DNA of 57,430 bases from Nitrosomonas communis (GTDB lineage Bacteria > Pseudomonadota > Gammaproteobacteria > Burkholderiales > Nitrosomonadaceae), in assembly GCF_900114745.1 (NCBI RefSeq), contig NZ_FOUB01000021.1, positions 1 to 57,430 on the forward strand, in the 5' to 3' direction. The notes under the pieces were generated by a model. The model had not been told where the DNA came from and did no database searches. It was given only the letters and a program-made list of their open reading frames with translations. This document shows, one piece after another, positions 17,761-26,048 of this stretch (position 1 is the stretch's first letter; every line of letters starts with the position of its first letter). Position numbers and translations under genes: made by a program.

Positions 17761-19062
17761 TTAAGCAAATACTGAAGAAATTCCACGTTTTGCCTGCATA
17801 GCGCTTGTTTGATTAGAGGTAGTCATGAGTGCCTGAGCAATTTCGTTCGTACGTACAGCTGTTACTGAGAGCAAGGTATCGCTCAATCCGTGACTTGATT
17901 CACAAGCACCTTGCAGAAAAACCGCTGGCTTGAAATTAGGTGTACTGCATAGTCGATATTGACGATCCACTATAAAATCTCCGAAATATGGAGTGAGTGG
18001 CGCTAACAAGGATTTGTGATGATCCCGGTGATAGCCCGTGGCAAGCACCACAGCATCATAAGTTTCCGTTCGCTCACAATTGGTATTCAAATCATGTAAA
18101 ACAAATTGAATACCTTCTTGCTGGGAAAGCGCTTGCCTGACTTCATGGCGCCGCAGAAAACGATGGCGCTCGCTACCGGACACTTTCTGCCGGTAAAGCA
18201 CATTGAAAATTTGTTCAATTAAAACCAGATCAGGCGCGGCATAATTGGTATGCCAGAACTCATTGAGGATCTCAGCGCGATCTTGCTGAGAGCTATTAAA
18301 AACAAAATCTGTGAAGTCAGCATTGAAAATCTCATTGACGAATGGGCTGTCATCCGATGGCTTGATTGAGCGCGCACGCATAATCAGATCAACCTGAGTC
18401 GTCAGGAAGCGATCATGCAGATCCATGAAAATTTCTGCTGCACTTTGCCCGCCTCCCACTATTGCAATCCTACTAGCATCGGGGTATTGTTTAATCTCTT
18501 GCAGATAACTATTGGAATGAAATACACGCGGATCTCCCTCAAGTGACAAGAAGCTATCCGGGATTCTCGGTTTGCCGCCGATACTTATTATCAGATTTCG
18601 CGCCAATCGCTCGTGAATGACTTGCTCACCATCGCGTGATCGGATACGCAGCAGCACAGTCTCCTCTCCACGTTTCTGCGGTAATATCTCGATTACCTCC
18701 TCGCCATAAGCGCAACAGTGGTCAAAATGCGATGCTGCCCATGACAGATAATCATTGAATTCATGGCGACTCGGGAAAAAGGTCTTGAGATTGATAAAAT
18801 CCTGCAACCGATTCTTTTGATGGAGATAATTAATAAACGTAAAATGACTTGAAGGATTGCGCATCGTAGCCAAGTCCTTGAGAAAAGAAACCTGCATATG
18901 CGCGTTATTCAGCATCATGTTGGCATGCCAGGCAAAACCGGGTTGTTTCTCAATGAAAAAAGGCTCGAGGTTATAACCAGCTTGCTTTTTTTCTTGGAGC
19001 GTAATGGCAAGCGCTATATTGGATGGGCCAAAGCCAATACCGATCAAATCGTAAACTTTCAT
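17761..19062 (-). CDS. L-ornithine N5-monooxygenase (PvdA/SidA family)
   Basis: FAD- and NADPH-dependent N-hydroxylating monooxygenase that makes N5-hydroxyornithine (family members acting on lysine exist) for hydroxamate groups. The FAD motif GIGFGPSNIALA is at residues 8-19, as in PvdA, the NADPH motif IVGGGQSAAEIF near residues 201-212, and the family ATGY motif (VVLATGYHRD) near residue 343. The KDLATMRNPSSHFTFINYLH block is typical. Length (433 aa) is normal. A GAGGA site precedes the ATG. It follows the acetyltransferase by 10 nt, giving a hydroxylate-then-acylate pair that supplies the hydroxamate monomer to the NRPS encoded at 28608-53817. Choice of ornithine over lysine is by sequence resemblance only. 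Confidence 0.92.
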   Translation of the reverse strand: MKVYDLIGIGFGPSNIALAITLQEKKQAGYNLEPFFIEKQPGFAWHANMMLNNAHMQVSFLKDLATMRNPSSHFTFINYLHQKNRLQDFINLKTFFPSRHEFNDYLSWAASHFDHCCAYGEEVIEILPQKRGEETVLLRIRSRDGEQVIHERLARNLIISIGGKPRIPDSFLSLEGDPRVFHSNSYLQEIKQYPDASRIAIVGGGQSAAEIFMDLHDRFLTTQVDLIMRARSIKPSDDSPFVNEIFNADFTDFVFNSSQQDRAEILNEFWHTNYAAPDLVLIEQIFNVLYRQKVSGSERHRFLRRHEVRQALSQQEGIQFVLHDLNTNCERTETYDAVVLATGYHRDHHKSLLAPLTPYFGDFIVDRQYRLCSTPNFKPAVFLQGACESSHGLSDTLLSVTAVRTNEIAQALMTTSNQTSAMQAKRGISSVFA

Positions 19063-19072
19063 GATGAAATCC

Positions 19073-20179
19073 TCAGGGTAAAAAAACAGAATGGAGTGTT
19101 AACGTGCTGCGCGGTATCCATAGTTGTTCAGCATAAAAGCGCTCTCGTAACAACATCCCGAGCATGGCGCGTTTATGGGGGAAATCGAACTCCTTGAGAA
19201 GCGCGTAACCGCATTGAGCAAGATTCCGGATCATCTTGTGATTATCAGCACGGGGTTCGATGACAATGCGCTGAGTTCTATCATCATCGAGAAATAAATA
19301 GTGGGAAATAGACGGCAGCCAAGCGGTTACGAAAGGTTTGCCGCGTAAGTGGGGCTCTCCAATTAACACATGCCAGCCACGGTCAAAATTGTCTACATCA
19401 TAATAGGGAGCAATCCGATCTTCTTTGGCCCAATATATTTCAAAATAACCAAAAGGTTCATCATCGAGGCAAGCGATGAGATTGATCACATGTGGATCGC
19501 TCTGGATGCCTTCAAGGTATGCGCGGTGCTTAGCGAGATCACCGCTCTCCTGCCAGAACTTTGCCACAACGGGATCATTCATCCAACGACTGAAACGTGT
19601 AAGATCGGTCGCGAGATCGACTGTTCGAAATGATAAAGTACGCCCTAGCCACGTGATATAACGCTGATAAACAATACCAATGGGCTTAGGCGGCCGGAGC
19701 GGATGGCGGCGGCCATGACTAAAAACAGGGTAAATTGGATATGACTGAGATCGCGATGATGAAAGCCATACTCTGGCCTGCTGCCAGAAAAGCTCCACAT
19801 ACACAACATTCCGGCCATCTTCAGTTTTAACCACTACCCCAGAATCAAATAATTTACTAAACTGATTAATGGGTACAGAGAGATATAACTTCGCCTGATT
19901 GGAGTAATAGACAAATGTAGCTTCAATTGCTGCCAGCAATTCAGTGACATCCGGATGCGCTGAATAAAGATCAGCCCACTCTAGCGTTAATTGATCAGAT
20001 TGCTTATATAAGTGCCAGGCCGTTCTTTTTTTGTTTTCGCAATCCTGCACACTCAAAGTGTTACCTTCACAGGTAACGAGATAACGTGTCTGATCTGGGC
20101 AAGATAACAAGCTCATCGGACGCACCGACTGCTCTACCAGCGTCTCACAAGCTTGATCGTTTAATCGATACCGTTCCAT
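19073..20179 (-). CDS. GNAT siderophore acetyltransferase (IucB-like)
   Basis: GNAT-fold N-acyltransferase of the IucB/siderophore group that acylates the hydroxylamine made by the neighbouring monooxygenase. Residues 1-180 are the extra N-terminal domain typical of IucB-like proteins. The catalytic GNAT half follows, with RFSRWMNDPVVAKFWQESGD, FGYFEIYWAKEDRIAPYYDVDNFDRGWHVLIGEPHLRGK and TQRIVIEPRADNHKMIRNLAQCGYALLKEFDFPHKRAMLGML. The acyl donor (acetyl-CoA or a longer acyl-CoA) is not evident. A GGGAG site precedes the ATG. It is the first gene of the long minus-strand operon; its promoter region (20180-20464) is shared with the divergent ABC exporter and holds a Fur-like box. Confidence 0.88.
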   Translation of the reverse strand: MERYRLNDQACETLVEQSVRPMSLLSCPDQTRYLVTCEGNTLSVQDCENKKRTAWHLYKQSDQLTLEWADLYSAHPDVTELLAAIEATFVYYSNQAKLYLSVPINQFSKLFDSGVVVKTEDGRNVVYVELFWQQARVWLSSSRSQSYPIYPVFSHGRRHPLRPPKPIGIVYQRYITWLGRTLSFRTVDLATDLTRFSRWMNDPVVAKFWQESGDLAKHRAYLEGIQSDPHVINLIACLDDEPFGYFEIYWAKEDRIAPYYDVDNFDRGWHVLIGEPHLRGKPFVTAWLPSISHYLFLDDDRTQRIVIEPRADNHKMIRNLAQCGYALLKEFDFPHKRAMLGMLLRERFYAEQLWIPRSTLTLHSVFLP

Positions 20180-20233
20180 TTGTCTCCCAGTAAACTGATT
20201 TGGATAAAACCCTCGTTATACTGATTGAAGACG

Positions 20234-20252
20234 AATGAGAAGTATTATTATT
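20234..20252. promoter_or_regulatory. putative Fur box between divergent transport operons
   Basis: The 19-mer AATGAGAAGTATTATTATT resembles the Fur consensus half-sites (AATGAGAA and ATTATTATT arms) and lies 55 bp upstream of the GNAT gene start and about 210 bp upstream of the ABC gene. The rest of the 285-bp intergenic region is AT-rich with no coding sequence. Confidence 0.5.
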
Positions 20253-20464
20253 TACACATTCTATAAAATTTTAGTTATTTAGCATGTGGGGAGGAAATAG
20301 TAAATAGTTATGCCATTGATAAGCAGAGCAAATTGTCTGCAATGAGAAGCAGCTAGATGCACTGCTTTAGTAAAAATTAGCGAAAGCATGGCTATATTGG
20401 TGTTAAACATTTACCATGGCTATTCGTCTTTTTTAGTATATCTCCTCTCTTTTATGTATAAACC

Positions 20465-22135
20465 ATGCTTAAGTATCTTATTAATCAATCCAAACTATTG
20501 CTGTTAAGTGCATCATTTGCCAGCATCGTGCATGGCATTTGCAGCGTACTGCTGCTTGCTCAAATCAGCAAGGCACTCACTTCGACAGCATCTGATCAGG
20601 ATGAAATGGCGCTCATTTTTGCAGCAACGGCACTCTGTGTCATGCTAAGTTATATGGTGGCGGCAATTCTCTTTGAACGCCTAGGACAGCGCGCGCATTC
20701 CGAGCTACGCAGTTTTATTGCGCAAAGAGTGATTGCTGCCGATTATCGGCAACTCGAGCAACTCGGTGCTGCACGAGTACAATCTGCCCTTTCCGAACAC
20801 TGCACACGAGTGGCTGAGTTCTTTGTCAGTTTTCCGGTCATTCTTACTAATGCCGTAGTGGTCGCTGGCTGCCTGGTTTACATGGCGTTTTTATCATGGC
20901 AGGTATTCCTGCTCGCCCTCGTCGTCATTGGGTTCGGTTCACTCGGTTATCACCTCGCTCACTTACGTGCCATTAAACATCTTGATATCGCCGCCCAGGA
21001 GCAGGATAATTTATTTGCCTATTTTCGTTCACTCACTGACGGCGCCAAGGAATTGCGCCTCAATCGCGATAAACGGACTACTTTTTATGATGATGTGCTT
21101 AAACGCTCCATCGAAAAGGTACGTAAGGAGCGAACATTTGGTATGTCTGTTTTTGTAGCCTCAGCAAGCTGGGGTAATTTCCTGATTTACGCATTTATTG
21201 GTCTGGTGTTGTTTTTGCTGGTAGGTGATGTACCTGATCGGGCATTGATCATGACGGGCTACGCCCTGGTGTTCGTTTATATGGTAGGGCCGCTCGAAGC
21301 ATTACTGTTGAATATTCCACGGGCTAACCTTGCCCAGGTATCAGCCGATCATATAGAGGAAATTACGCATTCCATGTTCTCTTCTGAATCCCAGACAGAC
21401 AAAATCGATCTGCCGCCTCTGCAATCGATTGTATTGCAGAGGGTGTTGCATCGTTACTATCATGAGCAAAAGGATGAAATGTTTACGCTGGGACCGGTTG
21501 ATTTACAGTTCTTTCCGGGTGAAATCACTTTTCTGATCGGAGGCAATGGCAGTGGTAAAACGACCTTGGCGAAATTACTGGTGGGGCTCTATTCGCCGGA
21601 AGAAGGCAGCATCAGTCTTAATGGCAAGGTTATCGATGATACTAACCGTGACTACTACCGACAGTTCTTTACTACTATTTTTTCTGACTTTCACCTTTTT
21701 GAGCGGCTGCTTGAAACGGATCATGGCAACGATCTGGATCAAAGGGGAAATCAGCTGTTAGCCAAACTTCATCTACAAAATAAGGTAAAAGTCCAGGATG
21801 GAGCCTTTACCACGCTCACCTTGTCGCAAGGACAACGTAAACGTCTCGCGCTAGTGATTGCTTATCTGGAAAACAGACCCTTCCTGGTATTCGATGAATG
21901 GGCAGCCGATCAGGATCCAGCATTTAAGGAAATTTTTTATTATGAATTGCTTCCGGAATTACGCGCGATGGGTAAAGCCATCCTGGTTATTTCACATGAC
22001 GACCGCTACTTCCATTTAGCCGATCGTGTGCTACGCATGGAAAATGGCCGTTTGATCTTTGACCATCAGGAAGCAGCAGATACCCCAAAAAAAATAACCA
22101 CCCCATCATTGATGACTGCCAATAGTGTTACTTAG
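20465..22135 (+). CDS. cyclic-peptide ABC exporter (PvdE/SyrD family)
   Basis: Inner-membrane half-transporter with fused ATPase of the family that moves pyoverdine precursors (PvdE) or lipopeptides into the periplasm. Six membrane segments occupy about residues 10-290. The nucleotide-binding domain shows Walker A GGNGSGKT (about 358-365), signature LSQGQRKRLAL (about 452-462), Walker B with PFLVFDEWAADQDP (about 474-487) and the switch His in VISHDDRYFH. The 556 aa are typical. There is no strong ribosome binding site before the ATG. Its stop lies 4 nt before the ATG of the PepSY gene, so the two form an operon. It would flip the newly made acyl-peptide to the periplasm; onward secretion could use the RND system encoded at 8518-14261. 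Confidence 0.9.
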   Translation: MLKYLINQSKLLLLSASFASIVHGICSVLLLAQISKALTSTASDQDEMALIFAATALCVMLSYMVAAILFERLGQRAHSELRSFIAQRVIAADYRQLEQLGAARVQSALSEHCTRVAEFFVSFPVILTNAVVVAGCLVYMAFLSWQVFLLALVVIGFGSLGYHLAHLRAIKHLDIAAQEQDNLFAYFRSLTDGAKELRLNRDKRTTFYDDVLKRSIEKVRKERTFGMSVFVASASWGNFLIYAFIGLVLFLLVGDVPDRALIMTGYALVFVYMVGPLEALLLNIPRANLAQVSADHIEEITHSMFSSESQTDKIDLPPLQSIVLQRVLHRYYHEQKDEMFTLGPVDLQFFPGEITFLIGGNGSGKTTLAKLLVGLYSPEEGSISLNGKVIDDTNRDYYRQFFTTIFSDFHLFERLLETDHGNDLDQRGNQLLAKLHLQNKVKVQDGAFTTLTLSQGQRKRLALVIAYLENRPFLVFDEWAADQDPAFKEIFYYELLPELRAMGKAILVISHDDRYFHLADRVLRMENGRLIFDHQEAADTPKKITTPSLMTANSVT

Positions 22136-22139
22136 CATT

Positions 22140-23408
22140 ATGAAAAAATTTATTGATCCCGCAATAACTGCTGATATCGCGCAACAGGAGAAACAGTCCA
22201 GCAAATCCAGAGCAAGTCGCCAAATACTCACCTTGCTACACCGCTGGGCTGGTCTCTTTTTAGCAGCCTTCCTGTTCATTTCAGGGTTGACCGGCGCAAT
22301 CATTTCTTGGGATCACGAACTGGATGAGTGGCTCAATCCCCAATTATTTGAACGACAAAGTCAGGGAGATCCTCTTGCACCCCTGACGCTCGCTGACCAG
22401 TTCGAAGCATCTCATCCCGAAATTATGATCACCTGGCTGCCTTTGTCCCTAGAGCCTGATCAGAACCTTGGTTTAGGGGTAAACTCTCGCCTTGATCCTG
22501 ATACTGGCAAAGCATATGATCTGGATTTCAATCAAGTCGCACTTGATCCCGTGAGTGGCGAAGTACGCGGTACCCGCATGTGGGGTGAAATCTCACTCAG
22601 CCGGGAAAATTTCTTGCCCTTTCTGTACAAATTGCACTATAGCATGCATATCCCGGATGCTTTTGGACTGGAATTAGGCATATTGTTTATGGGCATACTA
22701 GCGATGGTGTGGTCAATCGATTGCTTCATTGCCCTCTGGATTTCGTTTCCCCATTTCCAGGCATGGCGCAAATCATTTGTTTTTCGCTGGCAACAAGGCG
22801 GTTACAAACTGAATTTCGATTTGCATCGCTCAGGTGGGGTGTGGTTATGGGCTTGTTTATTGCTACTGGCCGTGACCGCTATTTCTATGAACCTTAAACA
22901 GGAAATCATGCGTCCCCTTGTCTCAGTCTTTTCCACCCTCACCCCAGACCCGTTTGCGCACCGTACTCCTAGGCCGCATGATGAACCGATTGAACCTTCG
23001 ATCACGCGACACGAAGTCATTCTGCTTGCCACTACAGAAGCTCAAAGAAGAAATTGGAACATTCCGTTAGGGGGCATGTTTTATGAGCCAGAGTATGGCA
23101 TTTATGGTGTAACGTTTCACGAGCCAGGTCAAGATCACGCAAACTTCGGTCTTGGTAATCCTTGGCTTTATTTTGATGGCCAGGACGGATCCTTTCTCGG
23201 TGACAATATCCCGGGGGTAGGCAGCATGGGTGACCTATTCTTGCAAGCCCAGTTTCCCTTACATTCCGGTCGCATCCTTGGCTTGCCTGGACGTATCCTG
23301 GTTTCCTTGTTAGGAGTAGCAGTCGCAATAGTGTCCGTAACAGGAGTTATTATTTGGCAGAGGAACCGTTGTGCGCGTACGAGAATCGCTAGCAATCACT
23401 GTAAATAA
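22140..23408 (+). CDS. PepSY-associated membrane protein (putative ferrisiderophore reductase)
   Basis: Integral membrane protein of the PepSY_TM / iron-regulated membrane protein family (PiuB/FoxB-like), in which several members reduce or help release iron from siderophores. It has four or five membrane helices. The first is in LLHRWAGLFLAAFLFISGLTGAIISWDHELDEWLNP; FLYKLHYSMHI, FDLHRSGGVWLWACLLLLAVTAISM and the last helix RILVSLLGVAVAIVSVTGVIIWQRNR carry conserved histidines able to bind heme. I prefer the ATG at 22140 (MKKFIDP); a GTG at 22125 would overlap the ABC gene by 11 bp. The stop is 12 bp from the IS982 deletion derivative, so the operon probably ends here because of the insertion. 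Confidence 0.87.
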   Translation: MKKFIDPAITADIAQQEKQSSKSRASRQILTLLHRWAGLFLAAFLFISGLTGAIISWDHELDEWLNPQLFERQSQGDPLAPLTLADQFEASHPEIMITWLPLSLEPDQNLGLGVNSRLDPDTGKAYDLDFNQVALDPVSGEVRGTRMWGEISLSRENFLPFLYKLHYSMHIPDAFGLELGILFMGILAMVWSIDCFIALWISFPHFQAWRKSFVFRWQQGGYKLNFDLHRSGGVWLWACLLLLAVTAISMNLKQEIMRPLVSVFSTLTPDPFAHRTPRPHDEPIEPSITRHEVILLATTEAQRRNWNIPLGGMFYEPEYGIYGVTFHEPGQDHANFGLGNPWLYFDGQDGSFLGDNIPGVGSMGDLFLQAQFPLHSGRILGLPGRILVSLLGVAVAIVSVTGVIIWQRNRCARTRIASNHCK

Positions 23409-23420
23409 TCTTTACTTATT

Positions 23421-23592
23421 TAACGTGGGTTCGACATAAGAATCATCACATAACGGCTGGAGTGCTTGAGGAAGCCTAATATTAAGCAAAGGTTTCTTCT
23501 CCTGAAAGGTGTAAGTCACCAGCCCGTCTGATAGCTTTATCTTAATAAATTCAGATTCCCTTTGCTGCTTTTCTTATCCAGAACTCACGTTA
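23421..23592. mobile_element. 172-bp deletion derivative of an IS982-family element (MITE-like)
   Basis: The left part (23421 to about 23535) is the reverse complement of the right end of the degraded IS982 copy at 26049-26899, and the right part (about 23545-23592) is the reverse complement of its left end, including GGAATC..GAATT and the GCAGCAAAAG block. The outer 20 bp at each end form an imperfect inverted repeat (TAACGTGGGTTCGACATAAG against CTTATCCAGAACTCACGTTA). All transposase core sequence is missing. It sits in opposite orientation to the longer copy. CTTAT occurs just outside both ends (offset by one base on the left) and may be a target duplication. Confidence 0.75.
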
Positions 23593-23914
23593 CTTATGCT
23601 TTCAGTGCAGTCAGTCCCCTCGATGGAGCCTTCGACAGCTTGGTATTGCCTCATGTCAACAGCGATTGCATGCAGATTTGCATCAATGAGATGGCCAGTC
23701 GTTACTCTAGTGATCATATCGTTATGATCGTTGATGGCGCTGGCTCGCATAAGAGCAAGGATATTCATTTACCTGAGATCCATTTGTTATTCCTGCACCG
23801 TATTCCCCTGAACTAAATCCACAAGAGCATATTTGGGGCCAACTGCGAGAAAAATACTTTCATAACCGTCAGTTTGACAGCATCGATGCGCTAGAGAATC
23901 AGTTAGTTAGTTAG
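23593..23914 (+). pseudogene. IS630-family transposase, C-terminal part, frameshifted
   Basis: The first frame reads TYAFSAVSPLDGAFDSLVLPHVNSDCMQ and then MIVDGAGSHKSKDIHLPEIHLLFLH, matching the DDE core of IS630-type transposases (the D in VDGAGSH). After a frameshift near 23800 the second frame gives YSPELNPQEHIWGQLREKYF..FDSIDALENQLVS and a stop at 23912-23914, with the catalytic Glu in NPQEH. The N-terminal half is absent; its place is taken by the IS982 derivative. Confidence 0.85.
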
Positions 23915-24114
23915 TGCATTATATGATCTCGAAAATACTCTGATTTAATCAAAAGTATAACCAGCTGGGATTAGATTATTAATGTAGTTTCTAGTGCAAA
24001 TTAGAATTACTTAGTATTTTTAAGTGTTCCATTTTATGAGCCACACATCCACAAAAAGCTCTAGAAATACAGTATACAAAAACCGCATTCCTACTATTTT
24101 AATTTGTAAATTTA
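23915..24114. other. IS630 right-end region upstream of the oxidase
   Basis: Contains the probable IS630 right end at 23978-24004 (shared with 127-153). Beyond it lies AT-rich sequence leading to the promoter of the multicopper oxidase. A block around 24013-24027 (TAGTATTTTTAAGTG) recurs near 1210-1224. Confidence 0.45.
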
Positions 24115-24133
24115 AATAATATTCATTATCATT
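24115..24133 (+). promoter_or_regulatory. possible Fur-like site before the multicopper oxidase
   Basis: AATAATATTCATTATCATT contains an AATAAT half-site and a perfect ATTATC half-site; spacing is not canonical. It lies about 100 bp upstream of the start codon of the oxidase. Treat as suggestive only. Confidence 0.35.
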
Positions 24134-24236
24134 ACCAATTGTAATTTGCGTTGCTCTTCAAAGAATGGAATGCATCAATTCAATAAATAATACATTGTTT
24201 TAATCATATGATTCTCTATCAAGGAGGGATTATTCG

Positions 24237-25301
24237 ATGTTGCAAAATAAAATTATTTCAGTAGTTTCAGTTTTGATGCTGCCTATACTTATCAGCAATC
24301 CAGTTTGGGCTAACGGTGGAAACCGAGTTTATTGGATAGCAGCTGATGAAGTATTGTGGGACTATGCACCTTCATTTCCTGCTAATCCGATGACAGGCCA
24401 TGAATTTACTGCAGAAGAGCGTGTATTCGTCGAGCAAGGGATTGGTCGGCGATATTTAAAGTCTGTCTATCGGGAATATACCGCCGGGTTTGGTGCGGTA
24501 AAACCGCGTGTCGCTGAGGAGGAGCACTTGGGTATACTTGGCCCTGTCATTCGGGCAGCCGTGGGAGACAGAATTACTGTTCATTTTAAAAACAATACCC
24601 GTTTTCCAGCAAGTATCCACCCGCATGGCGTGCGCTATATCAAGGAACACGAAGGCGCTGCACATTCATCAGCTGATAAGCATAAATCTGGCGGAATCGT
24701 GGAGCCGGGAGGGGAGCACACTTATATTTGGGATGTTCCAGAACGCGCAGGTCCTGGCCCAAATGATCCTTCTTCCATTGCCTGGGTTTACCATGGTCAC
24801 GTCAATGAACCTGCCGATACCAACTCAGGATTAATTGGCCCGATTATTATTTCAAGTAACAGAGAGAAACCGCTGGATGTAGATCGTGAGTTTATTTCAC
24901 TGTTTACTGTATTCGATGAAAACGCCAGCTTATATAAAGATATCAATCTTTCCACTTGCACTGGTTCTTGTGACCCGAAAAGCGAAGAATTTGAGGAAAG
25001 TAATCTGAAGCATGGAATCAATGGATTGCTTTATGGCAATAATAAAGGTTATCTGATGCGCACTGGCGAACGCGTGCGTTGGTATATCATAGGCATGGGT
25101 AGCGAGGTGGATCTTCATTCACCGCATTGGCATGGTGCCACTTTATTGCATAATGGTAACCGCTTGGATGTAACTGAAGTGTTGCCGGCGGCTACTAAAA
25201 CTCTGGATATGCAGCCAGATGTCAAGGGCGAGTGGATGTATCATTGCCATGTCAATGATCACATCAGTGCTGGCATGTCGACGATGTTTACTGTTGAATA
25301 A
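24237..25301 (+). CDS. two-domain multicopper oxidase (ceruloplasmin-like)
   Basis: Exported blue copper oxidase of 354 aa with a signal peptide cleaved after ...SNPVWA (about residue 25). Copper ligands: HPHG at 128-131 and YHGH at 185-188 in the first domain, HWHG at 297-300 and HCHVNDHISAGM at 336-347 in the second. The second domain has the complete type 1 copper set (Cys337, His342, Met347). The first lacks the cysteine (HGH, not HCH), so only domain 2 should carry type 1 copper, with trinuclear sites formed between subunits of a trimer. Phrases such as FKNNTRFPASIHPHGVRY recall ceruloplasmin/hephaestin. A strong AAGGAGG site supports the start. Possible roles are ferroxidase in iron uptake, copper tolerance or nitrogen-oxide chemistry. 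The flanks are IS relics on both sides. Confidence 0.9.
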   Translation: MLQNKIISVVSVLMLPILISNPVWANGGNRVYWIAADEVLWDYAPSFPANPMTGHEFTAEERVFVEQGIGRRYLKSVYREYTAGFGAVKPRVAEEEHLGILGPVIRAAVGDRITVHFKNNTRFPASIHPHGVRYIKEHEGAAHSSADKHKSGGIVEPGGEHTYIWDVPERAGPGPNDPSSIAWVYHGHVNEPADTNSGLIGPIIISSNREKPLDVDREFISLFTVFDENASLYKDINLSTCTGSCDPKSEEFEESNLKHGINGLLYGNNKGYLMRTGERVRWYIIGMGSEVDLHSPHWHGATLLHNGNRLDVTEVLPAATKTLDMQPDVKGEWMYHCHVNDHISAGMSTMFTVE

Positions 25302-25688
25302 AATAACATTCGCTTAAAAAATGCTAAAGCTTTTGCACATCGGGTCGATAAAAAATGTGTAATAACCTTACCATGCTCCTATATAACCTGGTAAGTTATT
25401 TATATTCCTCACCATGTTATACTTAGATTACTATACATTCTTTAGCCTTGAAGCCGACAATTAGTGCCAGTCCGACAACCTCATTTTTTCACCTTCAAGT
25501 TGCCTACTTTTTAAGTACCTTTGTAAAAATGCAATGAAACCACGCATCCAAAAAAGCCCCTGATTGTATTTTTTGTGAGACATGGCATAAAAAATACGAT
25601 TTTCACCCAACACTCACTATTGATTGCTCGCAATCAGGCGGTTTTTTGCATTAGCTGGAGAGCTTAAGCTGCTTGTTAGTGCTTTAAA
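25302..25688. other. AT-rich spacer with an inverted repeat
   Basis: No coding sequence. An imperfect 17-bp inverted repeat lies at 25550-25566 (AAAAAAGCCCCTGATTG) and 25631-25647 (CAATCAGGCGGTTTTTT), with two mismatches. It may mark a small mobile element or its ends. Confidence 0.4.
25621..25647 (+). terminator. terminator-like hairpin
   Basis: TGATTG-CTCG-CAATCA forms a 6-bp stem with a tight tetraloop, followed by GGCGG and six T residues. It lies 320 bp after the oxidase, so it could terminate that transcript, but it also coincides with one arm of the longer inverted repeat. Confidence 0.4.
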
Positions 25689-26029
25689 TTACGTTTTTAC
25701 CTTTGCGCTCACGCTCCACATCTTGCTGCCATAGAAATCACCTATTCGGCGGATGTTTCTGGCGACAATAGCCAGTGCAACGTAACGTTTAAAACCAACC
25801 ATGCCATGATCTGGGCATTTGTATAGTCCGTTCACCTCCAGCGCATGGATTGCTGACTCTACTGCTGAGTGCGCACGACGAGTTTTAATAAATTCTTCCG
25901 TTTGTTCTACCGCTTTGCGCTCTCTGGATAGTTTGCTTTTTTGGGGAGCGTGACTTGGTCGAGATGTTGGACTAATTCAGCCTGGTTGGTAGGTGAATGA
26001 AAACCTTTATCGAAGCTGCAGGCATTGAG
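25689..26029 (-). pseudogene. ISNCY-like transposase, C-terminal fragment, frameshifted
   Basis: Reading leftwards from about 26029: CSFDKGFHSPTNQAELVQHLDQVTLPKKANYPESAKR, then a frameshift, then TEEFIKTRRAHSAVESAIHALEVNGLYKCPDHGMVGFKRYVALAIVARNIRRIG and a TAA at 25689-25691. These are hallmarks of the C-terminal region of ISNCY-type transposases. The N-terminal part is gone, cut off by the IS982 copy. Confidence 0.75.
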
Positions 26030-26048
26030 TAGGGGAAAGCGTTTTTTT

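Noticed and set aside
20180..20464. Riboswitch or small RNA in the divergent intergenic region
   Set aside because: Only AT-rich sequence and a Fur-like box are visible; no structured conserved element was recognised.
22125..22139. GTG start for the PepSY protein overlapping the ABC gene
   Set aside because: The ATG at 22140 gives a normal family N-terminus; the five extra residues add nothing conserved.
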